DNA of 64,000 bases from Brasenia schreberi. Its lineage: Eukaryota > Streptophyta > Magnoliopsida > Nymphaeales > Cabombaceae. The stretch spans positions 29,578,001 through 29,642,000 of the forward strand of contig JAYKKT010000091.1 of the NCBI GenBank assembly GCA_036023115.1, read 5' to 3'. A program made the position numbers and the translations under genes. The number at the start of each line of letters is the position of its first letter. Position 1 is the first letter of the stretch. Of the stretch, positions 25,462 through 37,594 are shown piece by piece. The notes below the pieces were generated by a model, which was not told where the DNA came from, did not search any database, and saw nothing but the letters and a program-made list of their open reading frames with translations.

Positions 25462-27204
25462 CTCCCCCCTCAAGTTGGGTGAAAGATGGAAGTTATACCC
25501 AACTTGTTGCATAATCTACCCAACATGCTGTCGTTAAGAGCTTTAGTTAATATGTCTGCATATTGACTTTCAAACTTCACGTGTTCCAGCTGAAATTCTT
25601 TAGAATGAACATTGTCTCATATAAAGTGACAATCGATATCAATATGTTTAGTTCTCTCATGATATACTCGATTTGAAGCTATCTGTATAGTTTCTTTACT
25701 GTCACAAAATATAAGAATAGAGTCTCTTGTAAGACAACCAATTTCTATTAATAAAGAGCGCAACCATTTCCCTTCACATATTCATAATGCAATCGCTCTA
25801 TACTCTGCTTTAGCAGTTGACCTGGCCATAACAGATTATTTCTTACTTTTTCATGATACTATATTGTATCCGACTAGTGTTATATATTCAGTAGTTGATT
25901 TTCTATCTTCTATAGAACCTGTCCAGGAGTAGCTTTTAGGTATCTAAATATATTTCATGATATTTTCTATTTTCATGATATAATATATGCAGTAAGCATA
26001 GTATAGATTTCAATCCTTGTATGTTCATTGGCTTTATAAGTTATTTCATGTCCAGGAGTAGCTTTTAGGTATCTAAATATATAAAAAATTGCATCCATAT
26101 GATATTTGGAAGGTGATTGCATGTATCGGCTTACTATGCTTACTGCATATATTATATCTGGACGAGTAATAGTCAAGTATATCAACTTCCCAACTAGTTG
26201 TTGATATCTAGTTACATCAATCTTATCAGCCCCATCTTCCATTTGCAACTTACGGTTGACATCCATGGGAGTAGTGCTTGGTTTATAATTTTTCATCTTC
26301 ACATCTTGTAGCAAATCCAAGGTATACTTTCTTTGATTTAAACAAATGTTAGTACCTAAGTAAGCCACTTCAATGCCTAAGAAATAGTATAGTCTTCAAA
26401 GATCTTTGATGTCAAATAACTCATGGAGATCTTGTTTTAATCTTTGGATTTCTGAACGTCATCTCCTGTCGCAATAATATCATCAACATATACTAGTAAT
26501 AATGTCAATTTTTACTTACTTTTAAAGAATAATGTGTGATCACTCACACTTTTTTGATACCCCAAATAGATGATACTTTTAATGAATTTCTCAGACCTTA
26601 CTCTTGGAGATTATTTTAACCCATAAATCGTCTTCTTTAATATGCATACTTTATTTTTTGGATTTGGATAACCAGGTGGCAGTTCCATATAAACTTCTTC
26701 CTTGAGCTCCCCCTGCAAAAATGTATTCTTTACATCAAGCTACCACATTATCTATTTTCTTTGTACTGCAATGCTAATGGTCACTCGTATAGATGTGAGT
26801 TTTGCCACTTAAGCAAAAGTCTCCTCATAGTCAATCCCATATGATTGACTATACCTCTCTAATATCCCATCTCTTTGAACTTGACTCTATATACCCACTT
26901 ATAACTAACTGCCGTTCTGCCTGGTGGTAGAGTGCTAACCTCTCATGTCTGCTTAAAGTTCTAATTTCATGGCTTCAACACAGTGTTCTTGATGTGATGC
27001 TTGAAGAAAACTTTTAGGAACTTTATCTAATTCAGCTTTTAACACAAAATTATGATAATTGGATGATAGTTGATCATAAGAGATAAATTGAGAAATGGGA
27101 TAGTTATCACATAATCTTTTACCTTTTCGAAGAGCTTCCAAGTCTTCAATTTCGTTTTCTTCTGAATCTATCTTTGAATTTGAAGAAGGTACTCCTCGAA
27201 GATT
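25462..27204 (-). pseudogene. Copia-B RNase H, RT and linker remnant
   Basis: Minus-strand fragments in order from 27200: the pre-RT linker (ALRKGKRLCDNYPISQFISY), RT blocks with a YVDD-like region near 26485, and the RT connection domain (GKLIYLTITRPDIIYAVSIV, 25973-26368). A decayed RNase H runs to about 25620 (HERTKHIDIDCHF-like). A stretch at 25920-26060 is duplicated and partly inverted against 26046-26160. The element is cut at about 27204 by the Copia-C LTR. Fragment L (60483-61449) belongs to a similar family. Confidence 0.75.
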
Positions 27205-27543
27205 TTATATAAAAAATATCTTGATCACATTAAATATCAATGATGAAAGAATACTAGAACAATGGAGCAGGTTGGCGCACCACAGGCTGTTGTCACCCTG
27301 TCTCTTTTTTCTTATTAAAACCTAAACCTAATTATAGAACACTAAATTTTTATTACTAATCTAACTTAAAAGTCCTAAATACCCTTAATAAGAGACTAAT
27401 ATTACTCGATTCCAAATGGATGAGAATCTGATCCATTTAGATCCAAACCGCCTAAGACTTAAACATACTTAAAAATACATGACAGAAACATGAATTGAAA
27501 CTTAAAAAAACTAAGACTTTAAACTTCAACTTGATCTCCAACA
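27205..27543 (-). repeat. Copia-C 3' LTR
   Basis: It starts TGTTGGAGATCAAGTT on the minus strand at 27543, after a polypurine tract reading through 27544-27555 on the complement. The inner end near 27205 is approximate. A diverged piece in the opposite orientation at about 43366-43490 looks like the matching LTR of Copia-D. Confidence 0.7.
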
Positions 27544-30500
27544 CGCCCCCATTGAGTCTTTAAGACTTGTAACTCCTAACTTCACAAGAGTTTTCCTAAA
27601 TCCATTGACTGAAACTGGTTTAGTGAGGATATTTGTGAGTTGATCTTCTGAGCGTACATGAACTAGGTTGAAGATACCTTGAGAAATCTTTTTTGTGATA
27701 AAGTGGCAATCTATTTCTATGTGTTTGGTCCTTTCATGCGAAACAACTGGGTTGGAAAACAATGCAAAGTAGGGCTTTGATTGTCACATACGTAAGCTGT
27801 CATTCTTACTAACCTGGTACACAATTTTGAAGTTCATTTTGCTGAGTTGTTTCAACCAAAACGAGCTCACAAAGCTGTTGCAAATGCCATAGCTCCGATA
27901 CTACGCTATTTCGCACTAGAAATCTTGTTACAACTGCTATTTTGTTTCTTACTTTTTCAGGATAACTAGGTTGCTTGCTAATGAGAACAAGCAATAACTT
28001 GATGTAGATCAGTCTCCGTCGATATGGAGAACTTCGCCTCTAATCTCCAGACCGATGTATCCCACAATCTAATTCGTAGTACGTCCTTTATCTTCATACT
28101 TCTAGAGTCGCTTTAATATACTTGGAGCCCTTTGATATCATCTAAGCAACTCTAATGGCTGCGTCTAATGTCCTTCAGGTGATGGTGGAGAATCGACATT
28201 ACCACACTAAAAGCAAAGAGATGCTCGATTAGCACAAGCAGGATGTTTCTGGTGGTGCTTGAGTCCAACTAACCTTAATACGCCAGATCTTCAGCGGGAT
28301 TCGAGAGGCCTCTAATTTGGATCGTATAATGGTTCTCCTTGAGCAATTTGAGTTTAGCATTGGGATCCATTGGTGTCAACACAGTATTGGCCTAGATTCT
28401 AACAGACCTAGTTTCCCTCAAGAATGTATTGGTGTATCTATTGGCATATTTTGTGTGAAGATTACTATATCATGCATTAGGATAGTGTACTACTTCTATT
28501 CCTGCCAGGCTATCGAAGTTCATGACCTTCAGAGATCCTTAGTCTGAAACATGATCAAGATAGGTGTTGTTTTACCTAAATTATGGTATGGTGATCACTC
28601 AAGCACGTATTAAATAACAATATCATCGACATACACAATCAACAACAAATAAACCCTTGAGCCGAATGGTTTATAAAAGATAGATCAAGCGTCTCATCAA
28701 GGTGTCACACTACAACCATCGAACACCATCACTAAATTTTTCAAACCATGCTCGTGGAGATTGTTTTAAATCATCAATTGATTTCAACTTACACACCTTA
28801 CCCTGTTTTTGTTCTTCAAGATATCCAGGTGGTAGGTTCATATAAATATCTTCCATAAGATCTCCCTGAAGAAAGGCATTCTTAACATCCAACTGTTATA
28901 ATTCCCATCCTTTATTGATTATCATGCTTAAAATAATTGTGATGGTATTCATTTTCGCCACTGGAGCAAATGTTTATGTGTAATTTATGCCATATGATTT
29001 GACTGTAACCTTTAGCTACTAATTTGGCCTTGTATCTTTCTACATTTCCATCAACCTTATACTTTATACAGAATACCCATTTGCAGCCCACTGTTTTACT
29101 CTTTGATGGTAAATCAACCAGTTCCTAAGTCTTGTTTCGTATTACTGTTGCAATTTCCTCTTCCATTGTCTTCTTTCGTTTCGGTTGTTGTTCTTTTTCT
29201 TCAAATGTTCTGGGAATATAAGTAGTATCTGCATTCATCACAAACAACTGATATTCTCTGGGATAATTAGAATATGACACCATTTCTTGCAATGAATATT
29301 TTGCCACTTCATGTTTTCCTTTTCAAATTGCAATAGGTAGGTCACTAAACTCACTATCCGAGGTATGGGCAGTTACTTGAGAAGGAATTGGATCTGATTC
29401 TGAGTGAGGATCTTGATTCAGGATGGTTGCTTGATAAGGGAGAAAGGCCTTTCTTACACCTTTGGTATATACCTGCCATTCCTTCTCTTCAGGAGCTATC
29501 ATCACCTCCTCTTCCCTTTCATGTCCTTACTGAGTTTCAATTAGTGGAAGAGGTATCACATTTGGAGACAGTATTTCTAACGGAGGAAATTCTTACATGT
29601 TATAAAATGGTGTATCTTCATGGAATGTAACACTTATAACTCTTTTGGGTAGAGGAGTATCTCAAGAAAATGCATTTGATCAATCTTGCATCTAGTTTTT
29701 CTCTCAAACCATGGTGAATATTAACAAAGCATGTACATCCAAAGACTCTAGGAAGTAAATAAAATTGTTTCTAGTTAGGATATAATGAATGAAATGGAAT
29801 ATTACCATTGAGGATCCTGCTTGGCATACAGTTTATAAGAAAAATTACAATTAAAACTGCTTCACCCCAATAACATTTTCGAGCATTACACCCAATTAAA
29901 ATAGTTCTAGCCACTTCTAAAATATGTTTATTTTTCCTTTCAAAAACACTATTTTGTTGAGGAGAATAAGTACATGAAGTCTGATGCAACATTCCATGAT
30001 CTAAGAAGTACGAGTGAAGTGATTGAGACATGAACTCACCACCATTATCATTGTGAAAGACTTTAATAGTACGTTGAAACTGAGTACGCATAAACTGACA
30101 GTATATAGGTAGGATATTCTTCACTTCATCCTTAGTTTTCATTAGATATATCATAGTAAATCTAGTACAGCTATCTATGAATGATATAAAGTACTTGTAT
30201 CCATGCAGATAGGTAGTAAAGCAAGAACCCCAAATATTAGAATACACAATTTCAAAAGGAATGGAGAATTTTTCTTCACTCAAAGAAAAAGAAGTATGAT
30301 GATGTTTTGCCTTCTGGTAGGTTTCACAGTTCAAATTCAAATTATTACAATGACTAAATTCAGTAAATAGTATCCTAATTTTAGATAAAGGTAGATATCA
30401 TAATCTCTGGTGCAAGCGAGATAGATCCTCCTATTTTTTTGTAATGATAGTAGATTGCATAGCTGTTTCCTTATTTCCTTCACAAAAGTAGAGGCCTCTC

Positions 30501-30690
30501 CTCACACTAGTCTCACCAAAGATCCTCTCCCTCCTTAATTCTTGAAATACACATCCAGTGGAATTAAAAATTATATGATATTTCAGATCTTGAGTCAAGG
30601 CAAAGACTGATAATAAATTTACTGATATATTGGGAACATATAAAACATTTTTCAATATGCCAAAAGGTATAGTAATACTTCCTTTTCCCA
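27544..30690 (-). pseudogene. Copia-C pol remnant (left arm of the head-to-head pair)
   Basis: Reading down from 30690 on the minus strand: protease/pre-integrase (VLYVPNISVNLLSVFALTQD), integrase zinc-finger tail (LNCETYQKAKHHHTS), integrase core (FEIVYSNIWG, FHNDNGGEFMSQS, ERKNKHILEVA), linker and pre-RT (29125-29505), RT ([18 protein letters not shown], 28892; IVYVDD near 28625) and RNase H (ERTKHIEIDCHFI, 27526-27762). The piece at 27770-28560 is heavily decayed RT/RNase H. The gag half is missing because the element stops where Copia-D begins. Confidence 0.8.
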
Positions 30691-31683
30691 CTATATTAGA
30701 AATATGTAAAACATCTTTTGGCATATTGAAAGGTGTTTTACATGTTCCCAATATATTAATCAATTTATTGTCAGTCTTTGCCTTAACTGAGGATCTGAAA
30801 TATCGTATAATTTTTTATTCTACTAAATGTGTATTTCAGGAACTGAGGACGAGGAAGATCTACCCCGCTGGTATCAGAGATTAGGACATCTACCTTTATC
30901 TAAACTTATGATACTATTGCCTGAATTTAGTCATTGTAATAATTTAAATTTGAATTGTGAAACCTGCCAAAAGGCAAAACATCATCATACTTCATTTCCT
31001 TTGAGTGAAGAAAAATCCTCTATTCCTTTTGAAATTGTGCATTCTGATATTTGGGGCCCTTGCTATACTACTTCTCTGCATGGATATAAGTACTTCATAT
31101 CTTTCATAGATGATTCTACTAGATTTACAATAATATACCTCATGAAAACTAAAGATGAACTAAAAAATATTCTACCTATTTACTGTCATTTTGTGAGTAC
31201 TCAATTTCAACGTACTATTAGAGTCTTTCACAGTGATAATGGTGGAGAGTTCATGTCTCAATCATTTCACTCATATTTCTTAGATCATGGAATGTTGTAT
31301 TAGACTACATGTGCTTATCCTCCTCAACAAAATGGAGTTTCTGAAAGGAAGAATAGACATATTTTAGAAGTGGCCAAAACTCTTTCACTTGGGTGTAATG
31401 CTTCAAAATGCTATTGGGGTGAAGCAGTTTTAACGATAATTTTTCTCATAAATCGTATACCAAGCAGAGTTCTCAATGGTGATACTCCATTTCATTCATT
31501 ATATCCTCAAAAGAGACAATTTCATTTACTTGCTAGAGTCTTTGGATGTACTTGCTTTGTTCATATCCACCATGGTGTGAGAGATAAACTAGATGCAAAA
31601 TCGATTAAATGCATCTTCTTGGGATATTCCTATACTCAGAAGAGTTATAAATGTTATAATCCCCTCAGAAGAAAAGTATACAT
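30690..31683 (+). pseudogene. Copia-D pol remnant (right arm, proximal part)
   Basis: The plus-strand mirror of Copia-C. It encodes VPNILINLLSVFALTEDLKY, then RWYQRLGHLPLSKLMILLPE and LNCETCQKAKHHHTS (integrase His/Cys finger). The core follows: FEIVHSDIWGPC with Asp, FHSDNGGEFMSQ with Asp and ERKNRHILEVA with Glu. The stop after DHGMLY and the fusion at both ends make it a pseudogene. Element E interrupts it at 31683, and the reading resumes at 43175 as VTLDVTFHEDTPFYN. Confidence 0.88.
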
Positions 31684-31989
31684 TATTGAGAATATATGTA
31701 TCTATTATGTTTTAAGTGTTATTTCAGTAATTTCTAATAGTTGGATATTATTGTAATTACTCGGAGTACTAAAGGCATTTTGGTAATTTTCTGTTTACAA
31801 CCCATTATATAAGGGCTGGAAGTTTGTATTAGGGTTAACAGTCTGATTTGTAGAGAGTGAGAAAGTGAGGGGGCAGCCTCCATTAATGGAGGGCCTGCCC
31901 CCTCGTTCAAATCTCTATCTTGTTACTCTTCAATGATTATTATCTTTTCCATATTTGTTCCTCTACTGCATTATCGAAGAATTTCAACA
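31684..31989 (+). repeat. Element E 5' LTR
   Basis: A 306-bp LTR starting TATTGAGAAT (mutated from TGTTGAGAAT in the partner) and ending TTTCAACA. It has a TATATAAGG box near 31806 and a strong hairpin at about 31867-31905, GC-rich outside and pairing CCTCCATTAATGGAGG inside. The initiator-Met primer site follows immediately. Confidence 0.93.
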
Positions 31990-32129
31990 TGGTATCAAAG
32001 CCTATAAGGCTATTAGATCAAGTTTTTTTTAAAGATGATGAAGAAGAAGATGGAAATGGCATGGGTGATGACCTTAATGATAGTAACAATGAAGGTCATG
32101 AAGCTGAAAAGTTGCAGGCTGATGTTCAT

Positions 32130-32470
32130 GAGCTGAAAGAGGGTTTCTACCCCTGGATTGATGAAGTAGCCCCAACGCTAGTTCCGCTGCTTAAGTTTTG
32201 TTTTCATGAAGAAGTTCAAAAGGCAGTTGTATAAGCAACACCATAGCTACTACATTCGGCCAAATTGGTTGTAGAGAAGGGTTTAGCACAAGGTAGGGAT
32301 GAATTCTTGGTCAAGCAATTACATCATTCCTATCTTAGTCGAAGCATTCCATAAGGAGTCAGAAACAGAAATTTGTTCAAGCATGTTGGATTCTTTGAAT
32401 GAGTACATGCAAGTATTAAAAAAAGCCACTGCTTGCAATATGCTTTGTTGCTATGCAAAAAACTTCATCT
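32130..32470 (+). pseudogene. Captured importin-5-like fragment, circularly permuted
   Basis: Positions 32130-32412 read ELKEGFYPWIDEVAPTLVPL, LLKFCFHEEVQKAV, SAKLVVEKGLAQGRDE, then (after a shift) IPILVEAFHKESETEICSSM and LDSLNEY. These match plant importin-5/karyopherin-beta3 HEAT repeats from memory. The next bases, 32413-32470, read KKATACNMLCCYA, which in importin-5 lies immediately BEFORE ELKEGF. So the downstream segment comes first. There are no introns, and two stops plus a frameshift make it non-coding. Importin-5 is a nuclear import receptor for ribosomal and other cargo. Confidence 0.82.
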
Positions 32471-32714
32471 AATGTGTTGCATCTATGCAACATCGGGCAC
32501 TGGCAAAAAAAAAACGAAATCGCAAAGGTTGTGGAGGCCCTGCAAAATCGCCTGATAAGTTGAAAAAGGAAGTTCTCAAGTAAGAAGAAGAAGATGATAA
32601 AGGAATGGTGGCTGACCCATTCCAGATTTCTTTTCAAAAGGTGGTTACAACAAAATTCTGGAAAGGAAGATTTGAATCTTCTAAAAAAATGTAACTTTAT
32701 TTCTTTTGAATTTC

Positions 32715-32870
32715 AAAAGTTGGAAATGGAAGTTACATATTACTTTTCCTGATTTTGTGGGAAGTAAACCAAAAAGGTAGATATGGAAAGTACTTTCCTG
32801 ATTTTGTGGGAGAGCAAACCATAAATAGTTATAAAAATTAATTTCCTGATTTGGTGGAAATGATTAGAAA
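32715..32870 (+). repeat. Family block: three TTCCTGATTTTGTGG-type repeats
   Basis: Three imperfect copies of a 45-50 bp unit containing TTTCCTGATTTTGTGGGA. A homologous block lies in inverted position in element F at about 41370-41515, consistent with F being antisense to E. It is therefore part of the shared element backbone, not a captured gene. Confidence 0.75.
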
Positions 32871-33059
32871 AAGAAATCAAAAAAAGGATGTATCCCCATG
32901 GTTTTAGGAAAGAAAAATGGTAACTGCTGTCCATTATCTGCCCATTATCAGCATAAAAGAAAATGGTTGCAGAGAAAGGAAAATGGAAAAAGAAGGGGGT
33001 TAGTTGCCTACTAGTGGGCCCATCCTTCCCAAATATTATGTAATATGCTGAAAAAGGAA

Positions 33060-33640
33060 GGTGCTACCATTGAGTTTGATGGTGTAAATCACAAGATTGT
33101 GCCTAAGTGGTCTGTAATTTTCTGGCGAATCTTCAATTGGAGATTAATGAATTTGGGTTAAATGCTTATGTTTTGAAACATAGTTATCAATGCAGTTCAC
33201 ATGAGCACTGTTGGTGGAGTCGCAGTCTTATGGGCTGAACCATCACTAGATTAAATGATTGAAATCAGTTGTAGGATTCCAGGGAGGCAATTCCATATGG
33301 TTCAATATGCTGGGAAAATTAGTGAACTGAATGAAAATAATCGTCTGCAGGGGAAAGAGGTTTGCATTACCAATGGGGAAGATGCATATGTTGAGAAATG
33401 TTTGGAGATAAAACCAAAGAAAGAGTTGGCCAGCCCTTGAGATTGGATTAATTGATGAGTACACTAAGGAGTCTATGGTTGTAAGTTTGGAGCTGCCAAC
33501 AGTTGGATGGAGTGCGCTTGAAGCAATTGAACGTGCCTTGAGCTCACTAAGATCCTCCCAACTTCCAGAATTCACTAAAGACTACTCCTGGCGAAATATG
33601 GATGTCCACATTCAAAGCCAGAAATTGACACTAGAAAGTA
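33060..33640 (+). other. Probable captured fragments of unidentified genes in E
   Basis: Coding-like stretches include EGATIEFDGVNHKIVPKWSV (about 33059) and LIDEYTKESMVVSLELPTVG followed by WSALEAIERALSS (about 33450-33555). They look like spliced exons of host genes but I do not recognise them. They are broken by stops on either side. Confidence 0.45.
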
Positions 33641-33861
33641 ATTTGAAATGACTGATGCATGCAGAATGATGCAAGGTGATTTGGCTTCAAGAGAATCCTA
33701 CTTAATGGTGTTATTCACATTAAATCAGATATCTGAGTCAAGTCTTGTGGAGCAGAATGAGAATGTTGAGTCACTTCAAGCTGTAAGTTCATGAAGGGAG
33801 AATTTGTTGATGTTGTTAAGAAATGTGAAGACAAACATATGGAGGAGGTCAGGAACGACAT

Positions 33862-34366
33862 TAGTAATGCTGGAGGGACTGACTTCCAAGATGTCATCTG
33901 TTGCTTCATCAGTTCCACTTATCCCAGCTGTTTCTTCCACAGAGATGAGTAGTGTTGTTAGTTCTAGTGGACCTCCTATTACTGCACCTTCAGTGGTTGC
34001 ATCAAGTCCTGCCCCGGTTGTGCCAGCACTTAGTATACCTTCTAGATTCCCATCCAATTCACCCTCTATGCCTGCAGCTTCTTCTGCTTTGTTGTCTACT
34101 TCTGCAGGGCCTTCTGCTTCTCCTGCAATGCCCAGTTTCACTTCCTCAGCTTTTTATGCTGCTACTGCCAGCACAACAGTTTCCACAAACATGTCATCAG
34201 TGTACGTGTCATCAGTAAACAATTTTGGGAAGACTCCCGTTGATGCTGCACAATCTGCTGATGGAACATTACCATAGGATTTGGAGGAAGCTAAAAGGGG
34301 AATGCCTGTTACCGGGAAGGTCAATGTGACAACTGTCTTGGAGGAGAAGACCGTTGATGAGGAACC
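33862..34366 (+). pseudogene. PRP40: Captured PRP40 fragment: Ser/Pro/Ala-rich linker before the FF domains
   Basis: A Ser/Ala/Pro-rich stretch (SVASSVPLIPAVSSTEMSSV to about 34275) is followed by LEEAKRGMPVTGKVNVTTVL and EEKTVDEEP, the segment leading into the first FF domain of plant PRP40A. PRP40 bridges U1 snRNP and branch-point factors through WW and FF domains. A TAG at 34276 and the LTR inserted at 34367 break it. The continuation, in register, is at 37600. Confidence 0.8.
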
Positions 34367-34825
34367 TGTAGACACCGAAAATTTTTGAGTCCGGGTTCTT
34401 AGGCCTGAAGTGAACATTTTCGCAATCTATGTTCGCTTTTAGGGCGTGCAAGCTAGCTTACTCAAACTAGTGAAGTATGTTTTGAAATATCTGACTTTTT
34501 AAGGCAATTGTGGGCAAGCGGGATCTTTCCGTCGCAGACCTTCTTGCATCGATGCACAAGGGTCAGTCTGTATGCTTAGAGACTTCGTTTGGAACAAGTT
34601 AAACCTCAAATTTGATTTTGAACAAATAGGTGTTTTGAAATCCTTTTGAAATCATGCACTTGGCAAGTTTTGATTTACGAGGGTTGGGCGACCCTAAGTC
34701 TTTCAATTTTATCTACTTAGGCACGATGTGTGTGCATTCAATGGCCTAAGTCTTGGCGTGTTTGCACGATTGGTTCGGGGTTTATTTGATGCAGGTATGC
34801 ACTCTAGCTCGAGCATGGCGAGTAT

Positions 34826-35480
34826 GGAATGCAACTCACACAACTTGAATGTAAAACCCGAATTTGAAAGACATAACAGAAGGGAAATTGCGTAAGGGAA
34901 ATTGCAAAAGGGAAATATGGCTATATCTTAAGAGCGAAAAGGCTCAATTGTGTAAGTGTGTGTCATGTATATATTGAAAGACTACTCACATAGCTAAACC
35001 TTAAAACCCAAATCTTAAAGACATAGCGGAAGGGAAATACAACTATATATATATGGGCCCGAAGGTTGCCAACGTGTGCGTGGGTGTTGTGTGTATATGT
35101 AAAGACAACTCACACGACTTGGAATGTAAAACCCAAATTGAATTGCAATATGGCTCTTATTAGAGTCTTGGGAGTAAGAGCAAAGCTCAATGTGTATGAG
35201 TGTGAAATTGAAAGAACACGCACACAACTTGAATGAAAACCCCAAATTAAATTGCTATATGGCTCTTATTAGAGTCTTGGGAGTAAGAGCGAAAGCTCAA
35301 TGTGTGTGAGTGTGGAATTGAAAGACAACACCCACGACTTGAATGTAAACCCACGCAGCTGAACTTATATAAATAAAACTATATCTTAGGGGCTGTCAAG
35401 GCCCGTGTGTGTGCAAAAAGTATGCAACTAAGAGCGGAAAGGCTCAAGTGCACGTGTGTGCTTGTGTGTCAAACCAAGTT
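34826..35480 (+). repeat. Tandem ~120-bp repeats inside the Tat-like LTR
   Basis: About four to five degenerate units share ACTTGAATGTAAAACCC, AAGGGAAAT or GGCTCTTATTAGAGTCTTGG, and GCTCAATGTGTGTGAGTGTG. The two units at about 35105-35340 are the most alike. Repeats of this kind in LTRs may carry promoter function, but nothing here proves it. Confidence 0.75.
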
Positions 35481-35741
35481 ATTACAATAGGAGAGAGACA
35501 AAGCTCCATTACTACAACCCCGTATCAAAATTTAATTAAGTACCAAATGTAAGGACTTACAACTCACCTAGCCCGCTATGTGGGGTGTGTCTAGGATGCG
35601 TACGCCTTGCTTGTGGAGCTCGGGTCACATGGAAGTTGAACCGGAGAGCTTTGAGGCTTGGGAACCCTTGAGGACTTGGGAGAGGTGTTTGAGTGGGCTT
35701 GTGTGGGCTTTGTATGGGCCAGGTATGGGCTGATTTTAGAA

Positions 35742-36447
35742 TAACTCGAGCCAAGGTGGCTCGAGTTTGGTTTGAGGTGGGCTTAGGATAACTCGGGCTG
35801 ACTTAGGGCAGCCCGGGTTTAGGCCTTGGAGGGTGTGTTTTAGGATGACTCGAGCCAAGGTGGCTCGAGTTGGGTTTGAGGTGAAACCCTAACTAGGTTA
35901 GGTTCAGTTGGTCAAGGCCAGGGCTGAGCTAGGACTCGGCCTGGCTGGGTGCTGGTCAGATTTTAGTTGAGGTAGGTCTAGGGGGAAGCCAGGTCAGCTA
36001 GGTTAAGTCGGCCAAGGTGGGTGGTGGCGAAGTGGGTGAGCTGGTACACGACCTGCACCAGCAGGCCGTGGGCTTGGGGTGAAGAAAAGGACACGGCCTG
36101 CACTAGCAGGCCGTGGGGTTTCTAGGGAGAGGTGGCCTGCCGAGTGGCAGGTCCTGCCCTTGGTAAAGGAAGGGAAGCACGGCCTGCACTCGCAGGCCGT
36201 GTGGGGCTTTTAGGGAGAGGGCCTACTGAGTGGCAGGCCTTTGGGGTTTTGGTTAAGGGATGGCCTGCCAAAGGGCAGGCCTGGTGGTTGGGAATAGGTG
36301 GGGCACGGCCAGCAACTGGCCGTGTGTTTTGTGTTAGGGAGAGCTCGGCCAAAGTAGGCCGAGCTTGGGGGGTTTAGATGGGGTTCGACCAAGGTAGGTC
36401 GAACCTGGTTTGTCTAGGGTAGAGCTCGGCCAGCAACTGGCCGGGCT
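35742..36447 (+). repeat. Array of short hairpins with different stems
   Basis: At least ten inverted repeats with 3-6 nt loops occur in 700 bp. Perfect examples: 35742-35766 (stem AACTCGAGCCA, loop AGG), 35848-35870, 36092-36115 (CACGGCCTGC, loop ACTA), 36178-36201 (same stem, loop ACTC), 36262-36281 (GGCCTGCC), 36304-36324 (CACGGCCAG), 36342-36365 (AGCTCGGCC) and 36382-36405 (GGTTCGACC). One-mismatch or G-T versions lie at 36047-36070, 36134-36153 and 36423-36447. Confidence 0.9.
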
Positions 36448-37594
36448 AGGTGGTGGTTTAGGGAGCTCAAGGTAGGTCTAAGCAAGGTGGGGCGGTGAAG
36501 GGTAGTGGCTAGGTTTAGTTAGGTGCAGGTGAGTGAGAGTCGAGTGCAAGGTGCACTCGGCTGCACTTAGGGAAGGGAGGTGGTGGTGTGGTGAAGGCTA
36601 GGTTGGGGGTGGCGGTTCAGGTGGTGGTAGGCTAGGCGGTGCAGGTCAAGGAGGGAGGCCGGCTAGGTTGGGTTCGGCCAGCTAGGGCAGGGTTAGGTTT
36701 AGAAGGGTAGAGAGAAGGGCTAGGTTTAGTTTAGGCTTACCTTAGGTGCAGTCCACTAGGTCTAGCCACCGCCACTCGGTCCAGCCCACTTCCACGCCCG
36801 CGATCCACATCTTGGTGTAGCTAGGTTCAAGTTGGTGCAAACCCTTGATCTAGCCCCAACATGGCTCAAGCCCACTTCACTCATGAGCCCACATAGCTAG
36901 GTCTATCACTCCCTCTCTCTCCTCCCAAGCATTTGCATGAACCCTTTGAAATAGACCCCCTCACCTCTATTTATAGACATTTGAGGTGGGTCTTGGATTT
37001 GGGATTTGGATCCAGACCCAAATCCAAATACTATTTGAATCTGAATCATGGATCTCGGATATTTTGAGATCCGTATCCGATCCAAACCCAACATTTTTAT
37101 GGATACGGATCTAGATATTTTGGTCCAGATCTGATCCAATCCAAACACTATTTGGATCCAATCCAAATCCAAACACTATTTGGATCGACCCAAACACTAT
37201 TCATTATATGGATTTGGATATGGATATTTATGGTCCAGATCCAAATCAAAATTTCTCCGGATAGTCCTTCTTGGCTTCTCGAGGCGAACGATCTGTGCGG
37301 GCACTGGCTTCATCAACGCTCCGTCTAGTGCTAGGTTTTCCCCAACTTTGTCGTCCGGACTCCATCTCGCCATTCTGGACTCCGTTTTGCTGGATTTTCA
37401 TCATTTTTGGCTTTTCTTCAAACGGGCTCTACTTTCTCTTATTTTTGCGAGCTTGAATCCTTCTTCTTGCCGGGGCTCTCTTTTTGCCTTTTGTACCTTT
37501 TCTTGCATTTTAAAACAGGTTGTTGTTTTGGCTCAAACGAGCTTTTTGTGTTTTTGAGAGTTTTTTGAATTTTGGAAAATTCGGGGTGTTTACA

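Larger units (their letters stand above)
34367..37594 (+). mobile_element. Solo Tat/Ogre-like Ty3 LTR (3.2 kb)
   Basis: It begins TGTAGACACCGAAAATTTTT and ends GGGGTGTTTACA, with the 5-bp duplication GAACC on both sides (34362-34366 and 37595-37599). Removing it rejoins the PRP40 reading ([14 protein letters not shown]). No gag, pol or primer site lies inside, so it is a solo LTR left by LTR-LTR recombination. Kilobase-sized LTRs with TGTAGACACC ends suit Tat-lineage elements. It holds a 120-bp tandem-repeat zone and a hairpin array. Confidence 0.88.

Noticed and set aside
28000..28560. Possible host gene between Copia-C fragments
   Set aside because: The region lies between RT and RNase H of Copia-C and carries only short frames; decayed Copia sequence is the simpler reading.
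30431..30884. Overlapping plus and minus Copia frames as a bidirectional gene pair
   Set aside because: They are the two mirrored arms of the Copia-C/D palindrome, both degenerate pre-integrase sequence.
33952..34218. Leu/Gln-rich plus-strand frame
   Set aside because: It is a frame shadow of the Ser/Pro/Ala-rich PRP40 linker read one base off.
36122..36392. Several overlapping open frames rich in Gly, Ala and Arg
   Set aside because: They arise from the GC-rich hairpin repeats of the Tat-like LTR, overlap on both strands and match no family.
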